DNA of 64,000 bases from Agrostemma githago (GCA_958450325.1 OY288247.1:57477701-57541700), one strand, 5' to 3'. Positions 48,301 to 59,052 are shown, counted from the first letter of the stretch. The notes: generated by a model from the sequence alone, not told the origin. Translations and numbers: made by a program.

Positions 48301-48838
48301 TTCATCAACTTATTATAATTTTTTGATGTGAGATAATTTATTTAAGTTTATAGTCAACCATTAGCTCTTTTTAAGACTAAAAAAATACATCTTTACTCTT
48401 ATTTATAATATAGAATTTCATCACCTCACTATAATCTTTCATTGATAAAATTTCATAATTTTTTAATATATAAGTTAACTAATTTAGGTTTATAGTCTTA
48501 ATAACTCTTTTTGAGATTCAAAAGACTTTTGTTAGATATCGAAAAACAAATGATTACTCCTATTTATAATATAGAATTTCATCATCAAATTATAATTTAT
48601 CGATGTGGGATAATTTTACAACTGTTATATGTAATAAATTCATCATATAATGTGAAACAAATAATATGAAATTTATACTCTAATGAAAGCATTTTTTACC
48701 ACGAATCTAATTATTTCATTTTTATAATTTATTTTACGATAATGTTTTTAAAAAAATGAAGTCTAAAGGTTTTTACGTCAAAATTGTAAAACATTACATT
48801 AATATAATAAATTAAATATATATTATAATATTAAAAGA
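45306..48838 (-). mobile_element. Non-autonomous Helitron
   Basis: On the minus strand the 3' end has a perfect hairpin CCCGTGC-AAC-GCACGGG (45317-45333), seven bases, then CTAG, inserted before T. The other end is best placed at 48838, reading TCTTTTAATATTATAATA on the minus strand and preceded by A, so the insertion would be between A and T. There is no Rep/helicase gene. The 3' end is strong; the 5' end is tentative. Confidence 0.6.
45850..48620. repeat. Degenerate tandem repeat filling the Helitron
   Basis: About sixteen units of variable length (roughly 100-250 bp), each with GATGTGGGATAATTTTAC, a TTTATAATATAGAATTTCAT string, AAGAGCTCTTTTTAAGACTC and GATTACTCTTATTTATAA. No coding potential. 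Confidence 0.75.
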
Positions 48839-48928
48839 TTCTCTAATTGATTTTTTTTATTTTTTTATGATACTTTACTAATTTGAGGTTTCTGAAACGG
48901 ACCAATAAGATCGCTCGAAAAAAAGCCT

Positions 48929-48931
<3 letters not shown>
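48839..48931. other. Host LTR-like sequence between Helitron and TA repeat
   Basis: Short AT-rich stretch joining the Helitron to the microsatellite; nothing else seen. Confidence 0.35.

Positions 48932-49012
<81 letters not shown>
48932..49012. repeat. TA microsatellite, left part
   Basis: About 40 TA units. It continues at 59459-59499 on the far side of the solo LTR. Confidence 0.95.
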
Positions 49013-49016
<4 letters not shown>

Positions 49017-50003
49017 GACATGACGTAGGTCCACCCCGACGCGGCCACGCGCGGGTTTGGGCAGGCGAATGAATCTCGTGGTGAGATTGTTCTCGGGTTC
49101 GAAATTTAAGTCAAAATGGAGTCGCCACCGAATTTTGTGGTTATTCGGAACCATACGAGGCCACTCTATGTCGTCATGGGCTATACACAAAGTAAGCCCA
49201 TTTCGATTTCAGAGTTCATTGGGCTCGTCCCTTTGCATTGCAATATCGATACCGTTTAAACCGGCTTTCGTATATAGAATGACTCTCGTGCGCCAAGGGT
49301 TTCGGACATCCGGAAACCAAAGGTTCTGAGTAAGGGGTGAGGGTACGTGTTGGGAAGACCACTAAGGACACCCAACCCCGCCCGCACATGGCGGCCTCTA
49401 CTAAGACATCGTTCGTGTTCGTGTGAGCGCGCTAGTAAAACGATTAAATGATATGCAAACAGCGTTTTCGGGCTAAGCATATGAATAGTATGTGAACTAC
49501 GTCATTTAATGCATCTAGTTATGGTCAAAGTGATTTAGCATGCGAGGTTCATTTACAAAGCGATAAGCAAGTAAATAAATAAAACTCGAAAAATAACGTA
49601 CAAGTTACACGGGCGGAAATACAACCCGGTCAATACGAAAATTACGTAAGCGATATAGAAATGGAACAATAAATAATAAAATGTTAGGAACGGACCCGTA
49701 TATGCACTAGATCGTGAACCGTGTAGATGGACTAACCCCGATTCAATACACATTGCGTTGTGTATTAAACGGAGGACGGAGACATAGGGCCTAAGCGTGA
49801 TGCTAGCCCGATCCTATGCCTCCATGCCTTGTCCCGACTTATCACGTCGAAAAATCGATCAAAGTCGTTAAGGTGTCGTGATGAGCGTGAGTTTTGGAAA
49901 ATGGATTCACGTGATTGGCTTTACACGTGTCGACTAAAAGTCGTAAAAAGGACTAGGCTTAAATGTTGCATTTAAGCTCTCGGTTTTCTGGGTTACAGGA
50001 CCC

Positions 50004-50108
50004 ACTCGATCGAGTCATGGCCTGACTCGATCGAGTGTGTCCTCGAAAAGTAGTCTGCCCAGTTTTATGGACGCTACTCGATCGAGTAGCCTACGTACTC
50101 GGTCGAGT
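50004..50108. repeat. Dyad cluster ACTCG-RY-CGAGT, distal
   Basis: Four copies: 50004-50015, 50025-50036 and 50076-50087 (centre AT), and 50097-50108 (centre GT). They lie in the downstream part of the solo LTR in minus orientation. Confidence 0.7.
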
Positions 50109-50465
50109 AGCCCCTGTACGAGTGTCAACTCGTTTTGTTTTTGGGGTTTAAAATCGACGGTCGGTCAAATTAAATAAAAATATCGCACGATTTGAATTTA
50201 ACTTGACCTCCGGTACTATAATCGTGTACATGTACGATTATAATACCGTTGTCGGGATTTTATGGAAACACTTACGTTAGAAACTTTGAGTTAGCAACGG
50301 AATGCATCCCTCTACATCACGACATCGAAACTAACCCTTTCGGGTTATGTGATGTCGGTTTTCGTGTTAACGGGTTCCAAACTAATTATAGAAATGGAAT
50401 TAAATACGTTCAACTACGACCGATTGCGATCACGTCACGCCCTTGAGTACATTGGGGCGGGGCTC

Positions 50466-52102
50466 TGATAAGTGTGGTTTGTAGTGCCTATTTTGTAGTG
50501 TTTTGGTCCCATTTTCCTTGTAGAATCGCTCCTTGGGAGCGGTTTAGGGGCTTCTTATGCTTCCTTTAGTTCGTTTCAGGTTCCCGAGACCGATTTGGAA
50601 GAGTTGGAGCGATTCCGACTCGATACATACACATTTTGGAGCCAACGAGATAAAGGAACGATGACTCGATGCTTTGGAATCGACCCCGAGACCTTGGGAC
50701 CCAATCCCGAGCCTCCGAGACCCGATCCTGAGTCCCGAGAATCGATGAGAAGTCCATGTGAGGCAAGGAGGAACCCTAAAGATCATATTGGAGGCCTACA
50801 AGACCCATCCCGACCGGGAAGGATGCCATCCCGACCGGGATGAGGTGTACAAAAGAGAGGGCTCCTGTTTTGGACCGTCCCGACCGGGACCATCTCCTCC
50901 CGGCCGGGACCGACACCCTCCCGACCGGGACCACCTCCTCCCGGCCGGGAAGGGCCGCTGCTACCCCGTGTTTGCTTCTTCTCTTCTCCCTTCCATTTGT
51001 AACCCTATAAATACCCCCCCCCCCTCTTGTATTAAGGCACCATCTTAGCTTATGTTCTTCACCTCTCCTTAAACCCTATACTACTTTAGGTTAGATTAGA
51101 TTAGATTAGTGTAGATTAGTCGGTAATTAGTAGTTAATCTTAGTTTAATCTTGTATTATTGGATCTCTTGAAGAATCCATCCAAGATTGACAACCTTGGA
51201 GGAATTATTTGGGTTTTCTTATATACAAGTGTTCATCTTTGCATCCTTCACTAGTTTGGTATAATCTTCTTCTCCTTTTACTCTTAATCCTTGTTTGTTC
51301 ATCCAAGTTTTAATCTTTGTTCATTTTATTGTTCATATTTCATTGTTTTCACTAGTTTCATTATGGATGTTTTGTTGTTTGTGTTGGTTCATCTTGTTAA
51401 TGTTAGAATTAGTTTGATGATGTTAGAGTAGTGTTCTTGCTAGGGTTAGTAAGGTGATTAGGGTGTTAATTGGGTGATTAAGGGTTTGTTGGAGATGTGG
51501 GTGGAAGATTTTGGGTTTCCTCTTGGTTGATGCATATGACATGTTTGATGAATTGCTTGAATGACTAAGTAAGTTAGATTGCTTGTTTTTCTTGCCTTTC
51601 CCTTGTGGGTGTTAGTTGTTATGGGTTCGGTTCCCTCATTAAGTTGCGAGAGCCCGGTGAGGACGACCCCTAGGTCGGTCTAAGTTGCGACCGCCCGGAT
51701 TTGATCTAGGCCATAGCGAGCTAGAACCCCGTTTGTCATGTGTGTCACCAAAATGGGTTCCATGAGGAACCTCTAGGTCGGTTTAAGTTGCGACCGCCCG
51801 GACCGACCTAGATTACCCTACTACCTCCTTCATTCTAGCTCTCCCTTGACCATTTCGTTACCCCTTTGACCCCGACCTAATCCTAGCCCGTTTTCCTTGT
51901 TGTTCTTCCTAGTCATAGTCTAGCCTTCTCTCCCTCTATCATTCTATAGTTTAGCCCGTTGACTTAGTCTCGTATTTAGGTCGACCTAGTCTAGACGTCT
52001 CTTACCGTCCCCGTGGATTCGACCCGACTTACCCTATCTACCCTAGTTAGGTTAGCCGGTTTTATTTGGCGGTTGGGATTCCACGACAAATCCCTACCAT
52101 CA
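50466..52102 (+). repeat. A2 5' LTR
   Basis: TGATAAGTGTGG...CTACCATCA, 1637 bp. Dyad array at 50808-50950, TATAAATA at 51006-51013 followed by a long C-tract. Confidence 0.95.
50808..51013 (+). promoter_or_regulatory. A2 5' LTR promoter module: dyad array and TATA box
   Basis: Six exact TCCCG-RY-CGGGA copies: 50808-50819, 50829-50840, 50878-50889, 50898-50909, 50919-50930 and 50939-50950. TATAAATA at 51006-51013 follows after 55 bp and is itself followed by a C-tract. The same module is in the 3' LTR (57068-57273). Confidence 0.65.
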
Positions 52103-52105
52103 AAT

Positions 52106-52123
52106 TGGCGCCGTTGCCGGGGA
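52106..52123 (+). other. A2 primer binding site, tRNA-Asp
   Basis: TGGCGCCGTTGCCGGGGA is fully complementary to the plant tRNA-Asp 3' end, three bases after the LTR. Confidence 0.93.
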
Positions 52124-52357
52124 CGGTGCTAGTTTAGACTTCGTTTTCCTAGTTACTTGACTTTGTCTTTGTGTTTGTTTTTTTCTTTTTCTTTTTGGCT
52201 ACCTTGCTTCTTGTGTGTGTGTGGTTTATTTCTCTCTTGTCTAGTGCCCAAAAAGCACTAGACTTCTCACGTTTGTTCCTAGTCTACAGTTTATGCTTAG
52301 AGGTGGTGACTATCTTCTTCTTGCGATTAAGAGCCGCTTTAACGGACGGTTGCTAGG

Positions 52358-53758
52358 ATGAGTGGTTTCCAACCGGGTATGGACTACGATTTTCGAGCAA
52401 GCATGGGGTTTGATCTAAACTCCACACACTCGGGAGCCGATATGAGCTACTCCTCTTCTTCCATGAACCAAGGGTATGACATGACGTCCCCCTACCATAA
52501 TCAAGCTTCTTGGGGTGATCAAGACTCTAGTGGGTATGAACCTCAAGGTTATGAAAATGGCTACCAACAAGTGAACGATTACCAATCCTACGATCATGGT
52601 GACTATTACTCGAGTTATCAATGTGAACCCACCATGTTCAATCAAGATTCACCTTATGGAAGCCAATACCATCAAGACCCACCATATTACCCTCCACCCC
52701 AACCACAATATGAACCCCATGACCCACAATACTACCAACCACACCAACCTTGCTACCAACAATATGATGCCCCACCCCTTGGGCATCATCAAGACACCAT
52801 GTTTAATCAAGATTATCAAGATTATCATCAAGGTTATCATCAAGATTATCAAGATTATCATGGAGATTATCAAGACCCCAATGATCACCAATTGCCCGAC
52901 ATGGAGGAGAATCAATCGATGCTTCAAATGCAACAAGAAATGGCCATCCAAACGCAAAAGAATAATTAACTCTTGGCCGAATTCCTTAGGGATAGGGAGG
53001 AAACTAAAGCTAGATTGCATGCTTTAACGGCTCAAACCCTAATGCTCTTAACTCAATCCTCACAACTTGATGAGGGATGTTCATTTGGGGAAGGGGAACA
53101 ACCCAATGACGAGGCCGTTAATGAATTCCCTATAAGGAGCAAGTCTTGCTTTGAAGAGCCTCAATCGTCTACCCAAAAAGAGACGAATGAGGAGATGACC
53201 CTCAGTGAAGACAACATTGGTGAGGAATTGGAGGAGGATGGTGAGTTGGATGGTTTGGTAGAATTTGTGAGGATGTTGGGTGAAGTTGTTAGCCTCGAGT
53301 TGCCCTTGTGCGATAGTTTGGACAAGCATCAAGAGCCCCTTGCTAGTACACCGAAAGATGACTTGGAGGAGATTGAAACCGCCGGTAGAAGTTTCGATCC
53401 TATTCTCCAAGATGATATGGGGCCTAGTGATGAAGATGGGGAACCACAACTTGAGGAAAGTGTGGGGGTATGCATCGAGGAGATGAGGCCAAAACCGCTT
53501 TTTGTGCCTTGTTTCTTGGAGATGAAGCTTGCTAATGATTGGAGGCGATGCCCAGGGAGGAAGAGGCCGGTGAAGCTCATAGGATGGATAGACCCCGAAT
53601 ATGACACGAATGATGATTTTGGGTCTTGGAAATCCTACTTCTTGCCTCCACCTTGGAGGCCGTGGAGGTTAGCTAGGCTCGAGCGCTTCTTGGGCCTACA
53701 TTTTGATGTCGGTAGCGCGTTCGACTTGCTCCTCCATGCCCTTGAGGGCTACGGTTGA
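52358..53758 (+). pseudogene. A2 single ORF with prion-like N-terminus, unrecognised (one stop)
   Basis: The frame from the ATG at 52358 reaches TAA at 52967-52969 and continues in the same frame to 53758, about 466 residues in all. Residues 1-190 are dominated by Tyr, Gln, Asp, Ser, His and Pro, with many YQ, QDY and YHQ units and few hydrophobics, like prion-like low-complexity domains. A helical part follows (EFLRDREETKARLHAL), then an acidic stretch of about 120 residues. The C-terminal part has CPGRKRPVKLIGWIDPEYDT, WKSYFLPPPWRPWRLARL and FDLLLHALEGYG, of which the last is shared with A1. It has no zinc knuckle or pol motif. It sits where gag would be; function unknown. Confidence 0.7.
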
Positions 53759-54067
53759 AGAAGAGTCCACCATCCTAGGTTTGACGGAGTTCCTAAAGAA
53801 CCGTCATGTTGTATATTCCCCTCCTCTCTTCTTTAGAGTACTTGTGCTTGTATTTGTGTGTTCTATCTCTAGATTTTGTTAGTTTTGTGATATTCTTGTA
53901 ATATTGGATTTTTGATGAGCGATGTGAGGGAGTGAATTTGATGTGTACTTTGAGTTTATTGTGATAGGTGAAGTGAAGGTGACTCCTAGAAAGGAGTGGT
54001 TAGTGATAGAGCTTGGATTGTGAGCAAGGGAATCGGTTTTTGGGGTCTTGGGAGTCGTGAAGACCCT
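53759..54067 (+). other. Spacer after A2 ORF
   Basis: No gene seen; T- and G-rich sequence leading into the internal dyad array. Confidence 0.5.
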
Positions 54068-54295
54068 TCCCGACCGGGAAGGGTGTGTCGTCCCGACCGG
54101 GATGGGGCCGTCCCGATCGGGATGAGGGTGCTAAAAATCGAGACCACTGGAGTGTCATCCCGATCGGGAAGGAGGCTTCCCGACCGGGACGGGTATGTCA
54201 TCCCGACCGGGACCACCCATCCCGACCGGGATGACCCCCCTACTCCTTTTTGGTGCCTCTTCTTCGACATTTAAGCCCACCCAACCATTGTATAC
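54068..54295 (+). promoter_or_regulatory. A2 internal promoter-like module
   Basis: Seven exact dyads: 54068-54079, 54091-54102, 54111-54122, 54158-54169, 54178-54189, 54201-54212 and 54220-54231. A TATA-like GTATAC at 54290-54295 follows after about 58 bp, then a C-tract. The flank AGCCCACCCAACCA just before the TATA is shared with A1. The sequence downstream has no clear ORF. Confidence 0.55.
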
Positions 54296-54991
54296 CCCCA
54301 CCCAACCTCCCTACCTTCCTTGCTAACATCATACCACCCACATACTCCATTTTCATATCCTCACTTCATCCTCTATCCACTTTAGACCGATATTCACATC
54401 AAATCCTACCCCCTCACACCATTACTACCTTAGCCATGTGGTTTTTATAAGCTTGAAGAAGGATGACAATGATGAAGACAAGCAAGCACCTATATTGATC
54501 ATTGAGACGATGGAGCGAGTGAGTTGCTAACCGGTCGGTAAGGCAACTATCCTCTCTTTTCCGTTTTTATTGCTTGTTTTCCCCTTGTTTATCCCCTTCC
54601 CCTTTGTCATGGTGGCCTTCGAGGCCTTAGTCTTGGTTGCTCCCGACTCTCGATGATGTGACTACATCGAGTGTCATTTTCAAAATCCAAATTTTACAAG
54701 TTTTTCACCCCTTTTTGTCGGATTTAGTCGGATTTAGGCGGAATCCGGGCTAGGTGACTTGATTACACCTAGTCCTCCCCTCCCATTTCCTTTTATTTCC
54801 TTCTTTTTATTTTCTTCCCCCTTCCATATCTTTTTCTTGTCTCGGCCCATGGTGACTTGACTACACCCCGGCCGGACACCTTCTACCATTTTCTTCACCC
54901 TTATTTTTGATTTTTAGCTTTATTTTCGTAGTTTATTTTCTTTTTCTTTTGTGCTCCATGCACTACGGTCGAGCATGAGGACATGGCTCGA
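54296..54991 (+). other. A2 middle region
   Basis: No gene. GGTGACTTGAYTACACC-like strings recur near 54655, 54755 and 54851. A hairpin GTCGAGC...GCTCGAC at 54968-54992 stands directly before the internal polypurine tract. Confidence 0.5.
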
Positions 54992-55008
54992 CTTAAGTGT
55001 GGGGGAGC
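54992..55008 (+). other. A2 internal (central) polypurine tract
   Basis: CTTAAGTGTGGGGGAGCGA repeats the core TTAAGTGTGGGGGAG of the terminal tract at 56711-56725, and A1 has the counterpart at 2985-3003. Confidence 0.5.
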
Positions 55009-55011
55009 GAT

Positions 55012-56710
55012 ATTCTAGCATAGTTAGTTTTATTTTCGTAGTTTTTCCAAAAAAATCTTTAAAAACCCTAAAAATTTGAAAAAATTTCACAAAAAAATCA
55101 AAAAGATTCTCTTTTGTGTGTTTTTCTTTTGTGTCGTATATTTGTTTTGTATGCGTGTTTTGCCCCTCTTTTCCTTATAGGTTGCCTAATCGCCATTAGC
55201 TTTGGAGAGCTTTCAAGACTTCCGGTATCATCTTTATCCCTTTTTCTTCTTTATCTCTCGCGGAGTTTGGAGGAGTTTTGTGATGAAGTGTGCTCGGGAG
55301 GAGCTTTGTAAAGATTGTGGTGGATTTGGAGACTTGTTTGATGATAGGGGTGGTGTTTGTGTTCTTTATGTGTTTGTTTTGTGTTGTTCTTGTTTTGTTG
55401 CTTTTGCTTCTTGTTTTCTTTTGTTTTTGTCGAGTCTTTGTTTTGTGTTTTGTTGTGTGTCCTGTGTGTAAATGGTTTTCGAAAACCCGGTTTAGAGGCT
55501 AGTGTGCGAGTGTTTACTTTCTCTTCTTAGTAGTATAAATCGAGTCTTGGACTTTAGTCTAGTAGAATGACCCTAAATCAATGAATTCGTTGGTCCTTTA
55601 CCTGGAGTCCACCTAGCTTACTAGGGATTTACTACGGGATTTGCATTTTGACCATTATGACCACCCACGGTGTGAAAAGGCCTTGGTTACCGAGTCCCGT
55701 CCCTTAGGTGACCGTGTTTGGGATTGTTTAATTAGTCCAAGTTCTCCACTTTTTGTGGGTTTGAAGGGAAGGACGCTCCCCGACTCTCCCATTTCCCTAT
55801 CTCCTACACATATCCACACAATAAATTGCAACTTGTAGATTCCTCTCTTTCTTGTCATACAAAGGAATGCCAAAAAGCCAAATCTTGCCAAAAAGGGCAA
55901 AGAAAAGAAAATGAAAGAAAGAAAAGAATGAAGAAAAAGAAAAGGCACAAAAGCCAAAAAGAAAATAGAAAAGAAGAAAAAGAAATGGCATGGCAAAGCA
56001 AAACAAAAATGCAAAAGAAAAGAGAAAATGCCAAAAGAAAATCGTCTCACAAAAAGATTATATCCCCACAAAAATAAGCCTTTTTCCGACTTTTGCCGTG
56101 AAGAGCCTACCAAAGGACCGAGTCCCGAGGAAGGATGATAGCGGCATTAGTCGGTCTTCCCTCATTTTGCATATTTCCACCTTTTTACTTGGACTAGTTA
56201 GGCGGTTTCGGACACAGGACGACCCTCTTGGCTCACGCTAAAGGGGGGCGGGGTCTCACTTACCTACAGTGTCGACTAACACCGTGGTTCTTCACTTCCC
56301 ACTCCGCCGATCGTCCCGTAGTACGTTCTTAGAAGGTTAGGAGGAACCTAGGTAAGTTACCAACGTTTTTATTGCTTTGTCGTCATACTATTAGGGTTTA
56401 GTCCATCTTGGTTTGTACTGCTAGCTTGGGAACGTTGTCACTTACCTCGAGTCCTGAACCGGCGCTTCTTTCACCGCTTTTAGAGGGAAGCGGTATTTCT
56501 CTTCTTTTGGATGCAACCTTTTGTGTGTTTGTTTGTTTATGTGTTTTGTGTCCGGTTGCATCCACAGTTTTGTCGCAAGACCCCACTTGCCTTGCGGGGT
56601 GCACTTTACCTCTAAGTGCACTCGCGTGAGTTGAAAGGGCGTAGGGTGCGCTAATACCCATTCGGCTAGTATAGTAGTTAGTTTGTGCTTACTCGAGGGC
56701 GAGTAAGGGT
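55012..56710 (+). other. A2 3' untranslated region
   Basis: No credible gene. Frames at 55202-55502 are Cys/Phe/Val-rich and those at 55826-56077 are Lys/Glu-rich, both from biased composition. Confidence 0.55.
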
Positions 56711-56725
56711 TAAGTGTGGGGGAGT
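56711..56725 (+). other. A2 polypurine tract
   Basis: TAAGTGTGGGGGAGT directly before the 3' LTR. Confidence 0.85.
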
Positions 56726-58363
56726 TGATAAGTGTGGTTTGTAGTGCCTATTTTGTAGTGTTTTGGTCCCATTTTCCTTGTAGAATCGCTCCTTGGGAGC
56801 GGTTTAGGGGCTTCTTATGCTTCCTTTAGTTCGTTTCAGGTTCCCGAGACCGATTTGGAAGAGTTGGAGCGATTCCGACTCGATACATACACATTTTGGA
56901 GCCAACGAGATAAAGGAACGATGACTCGATGCTTTGGAATCGACCCCGAGACCTTGGGACCCAATCCCGAGCCTCCGAGACCCGATCCCGAGTCCCGAGA
57001 ATCGATGAGAAGTCCATGTGAGGCAAGGAGGAACCCTAAAGATCATATTGGAGGCCTACAAGACCCATCCCGACCGGGAAGGATGCCATCCCGACCGGGA
57101 TGAGGTGTACAAAAGAGAGGGCTCCTGTTTTGGGCCGTCCCGACCGGGACCATCTCCTCCCGGCCGGGACCGACACCCTCCCGACCGGGACCACCTCCTC
57201 CCGGCCGGGAAGGGCCGCTGCTACCCCGTGTTTGCTTCTTCTCTTCTCCCTTCCATTTGTAACCCTATAAATACCCCCCCCCCCCTCTTGTATTAAGGCA
57301 CCATCTTAGCTTATGTTCTTCACCTCTCCTTAAACCCTAGACTACTTTAGGTTAGATTAGATTAGATTAGTGTAGATTAGTCGGTAATTAGTAGTTAATC
57401 TTAGTTTAATCTTGTATTATTGGATCTCTTGAAGAATCCATCCAAGATTGACAACCTTGGAGGAATTATTTGGGTTTTCTTATATACAAGTGTTCATCTT
57501 TGCATCCTTCACTAGTTTGGTATAATCTTCTTCTCCTTTTACTCTTAATCCTTGTTTGTTCATCCAAGTTTTAATCTTTGTTCATTTTATTGTTCATATT
57601 TCATTGTTTTCACTAGTTTCATTATGGATGTTTTGTTGTTTGTGTTGGTTCATCTTGTTAGTGTTAGAATTAGTTTGATGATGTTAGAGTAGTGTTCTTG
57701 CTAGGGTTAGTAAGGTGATTAGGGTGTTAATTGGGTGATTAAGGGTTTGTTGGAGATGTGGGTGGAAGATTTTGGGTTTCCTCTTGGTTGATGCATATGA
57801 CATGTTTGATGAATTGCTTGAATGACTAAGTAAGTTAGATTGCTTGTTTTTCTTGCCTTTCCCTTGTGGGTGTTAGTTGTTATGGGTTCGGTTCCCTCAT
57901 TAAGTTGCGAGAGCCCGGTGAGGACGACCCCTAGGTCGGTCTAAGTTGCGACCGCCCGGATTTGATCTAGGCCATAGCGAGCTAGAACCCCGTTTGTCAT
58001 GTGTGTCACCAAAATGGGTTCCATGAGGAACCTCTAGGTCGGTTTAAGTTGCGACCGCCCGGACCGACCTAGATTACCCTACTACCTCCTTCATTCTAGC
58101 TCTCCCTTGACCATTTCGTTACCCCTTTGACCCCGACCTAATCCTAGCCCGTTTTCCTTGTTGTTCTTCCTAGTCATAGTCTAGCCTTCTCTCCCTCTAT
58201 CATTCTATAGTTTAGCCCGTTGACTTAGTCTCGTATTTAGGTCGACCTAGTCTAGACGTCTCTTACCGTCCCCGTGGATTCGACCCGACTTACCCTATCT
58301 ACCCTAGTTAGGTTAGCCGGTTTTATTTGGCGGTTGGGATTCCACGACAAATCCCTACCATCA
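56726..58363 (+). repeat. A2 3' LTR
   Basis: 1638 bp, partner of 50466-52102. Dyad array at 57068-57210, TATAAATA at 57266-57273. Differences noted include the C-tract length and single bases near 56987, 57134, 57339 and 57661. Confidence 0.95.
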
Positions 58364-58891
58364 GGCTCCTCGAAAGGGCTCCACCTCCGTCGTTGCTCGT
58401 AAAGGGATTAGACGGACTTTAGGCAAACATCGTAGTCAAACGGATTTAGAACCGGATTTTTGATACTAGTTTATATACATACGCGGTATAGTAATATTAC
58501 CAACGAGAATGTAAAAGTTAGCATACGAAAAATGAAATGTTAGAGTTAATGTTAAAGTTAGTGTTAGGATAATAATACGAAAACGTAAATAGAAAAAACA
58601 AAGTAATAGGGATCGAAATGGGGTTTAGGACACCCTCAGCATACATGCTTAGTAGGAACCTCGGAAATGGACTCGCGAATAGTGACAGGACGTCGGAGTA
58701 TCGAGGATGTATGCAAGTTATGGTGTATGTGTGTGTGTGTGGATGAATTGTTGGTTTTTCGAGGGACAAGGGACTTGGTTTATGTGTGTGGTGCTTAGGG
58801 TTACTAAGGCTTGTAGTGTAGGTGAATTAGAGTAAAAGTTTAGGGTAATTTTGCATTAGTGAAAGCTCAAAATGCAAAGGGTTTGAGGGGG

Positions 58892-59052
58892 TATTTATAG
58901 ACATTACCCCACGACCTAGGGTCACTCGATCGAGTGGCCCTAGTGCACTCGGTCGAGTGCCCTAGAAAATGGGCCTGATCCGGTTTTTGACGCTCCACTC
59001 GACCGAGTGGGTCAATCCACTCGACCGAGTGGGTCAATCCACTCGATCGAGT
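58892..59052 (-). promoter_or_regulatory. Dyad cluster ACTCG-RY-CGAGT upstream of solo-LTR TATA box
   Basis: Five copies: 58924-58935, 58947-58958, 58997-59008, 59019-59030 and 59041-59052, with centres AT, GT and AC. A TATAAATA box lies at 58892-58899 in minus orientation, 24 bp from the nearest copy. Confidence 0.6.

Larger units (their letters stand above)
50466..58363 (+). mobile_element. Family A non-autonomous LTR retrotransposon, copy A2 (complete, young)
   Basis: LTRs 50466-52102 and 56726-58363 are flanked by the duplication GGCTC (50461-50465, 58364-58368). A perfect tRNA-Asp primer site is at 52106-52123 and a polypurine tract at 56711-56725. The LTRs differ at about five places in 1.64 kb, so the insertion is recent. 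The internal 4.6 kb has one ORF (52358-53758, one stop), a promoter-like module (54068-54295) and a second polypurine tract (54992-55008), but no pol genes. Recent movement without pol implies enzymes supplied in trans. Confidence 0.95.

Noticed and set aside
48927..49190. Ile-Tyr repeat protein
   Set aside because: Translation of the TA microsatellite.
50808..50950. Regularly spaced dyads that look like a CRISPR array
   Set aside because: Copies are 12 bp with irregular 9-38-bp gaps, in a plant LTR, and no cas genes exist here.
52106..52123. Possible tRNA-Asp gene
   Set aside because: Only 18 bases complementary to the tRNA 3' end; no cloverleaf. It is a primer binding site.
55826..56077. 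Lys-rich open frame in A2
   Set aside because: Purine run; the A1 counterpart is not in the same frame.
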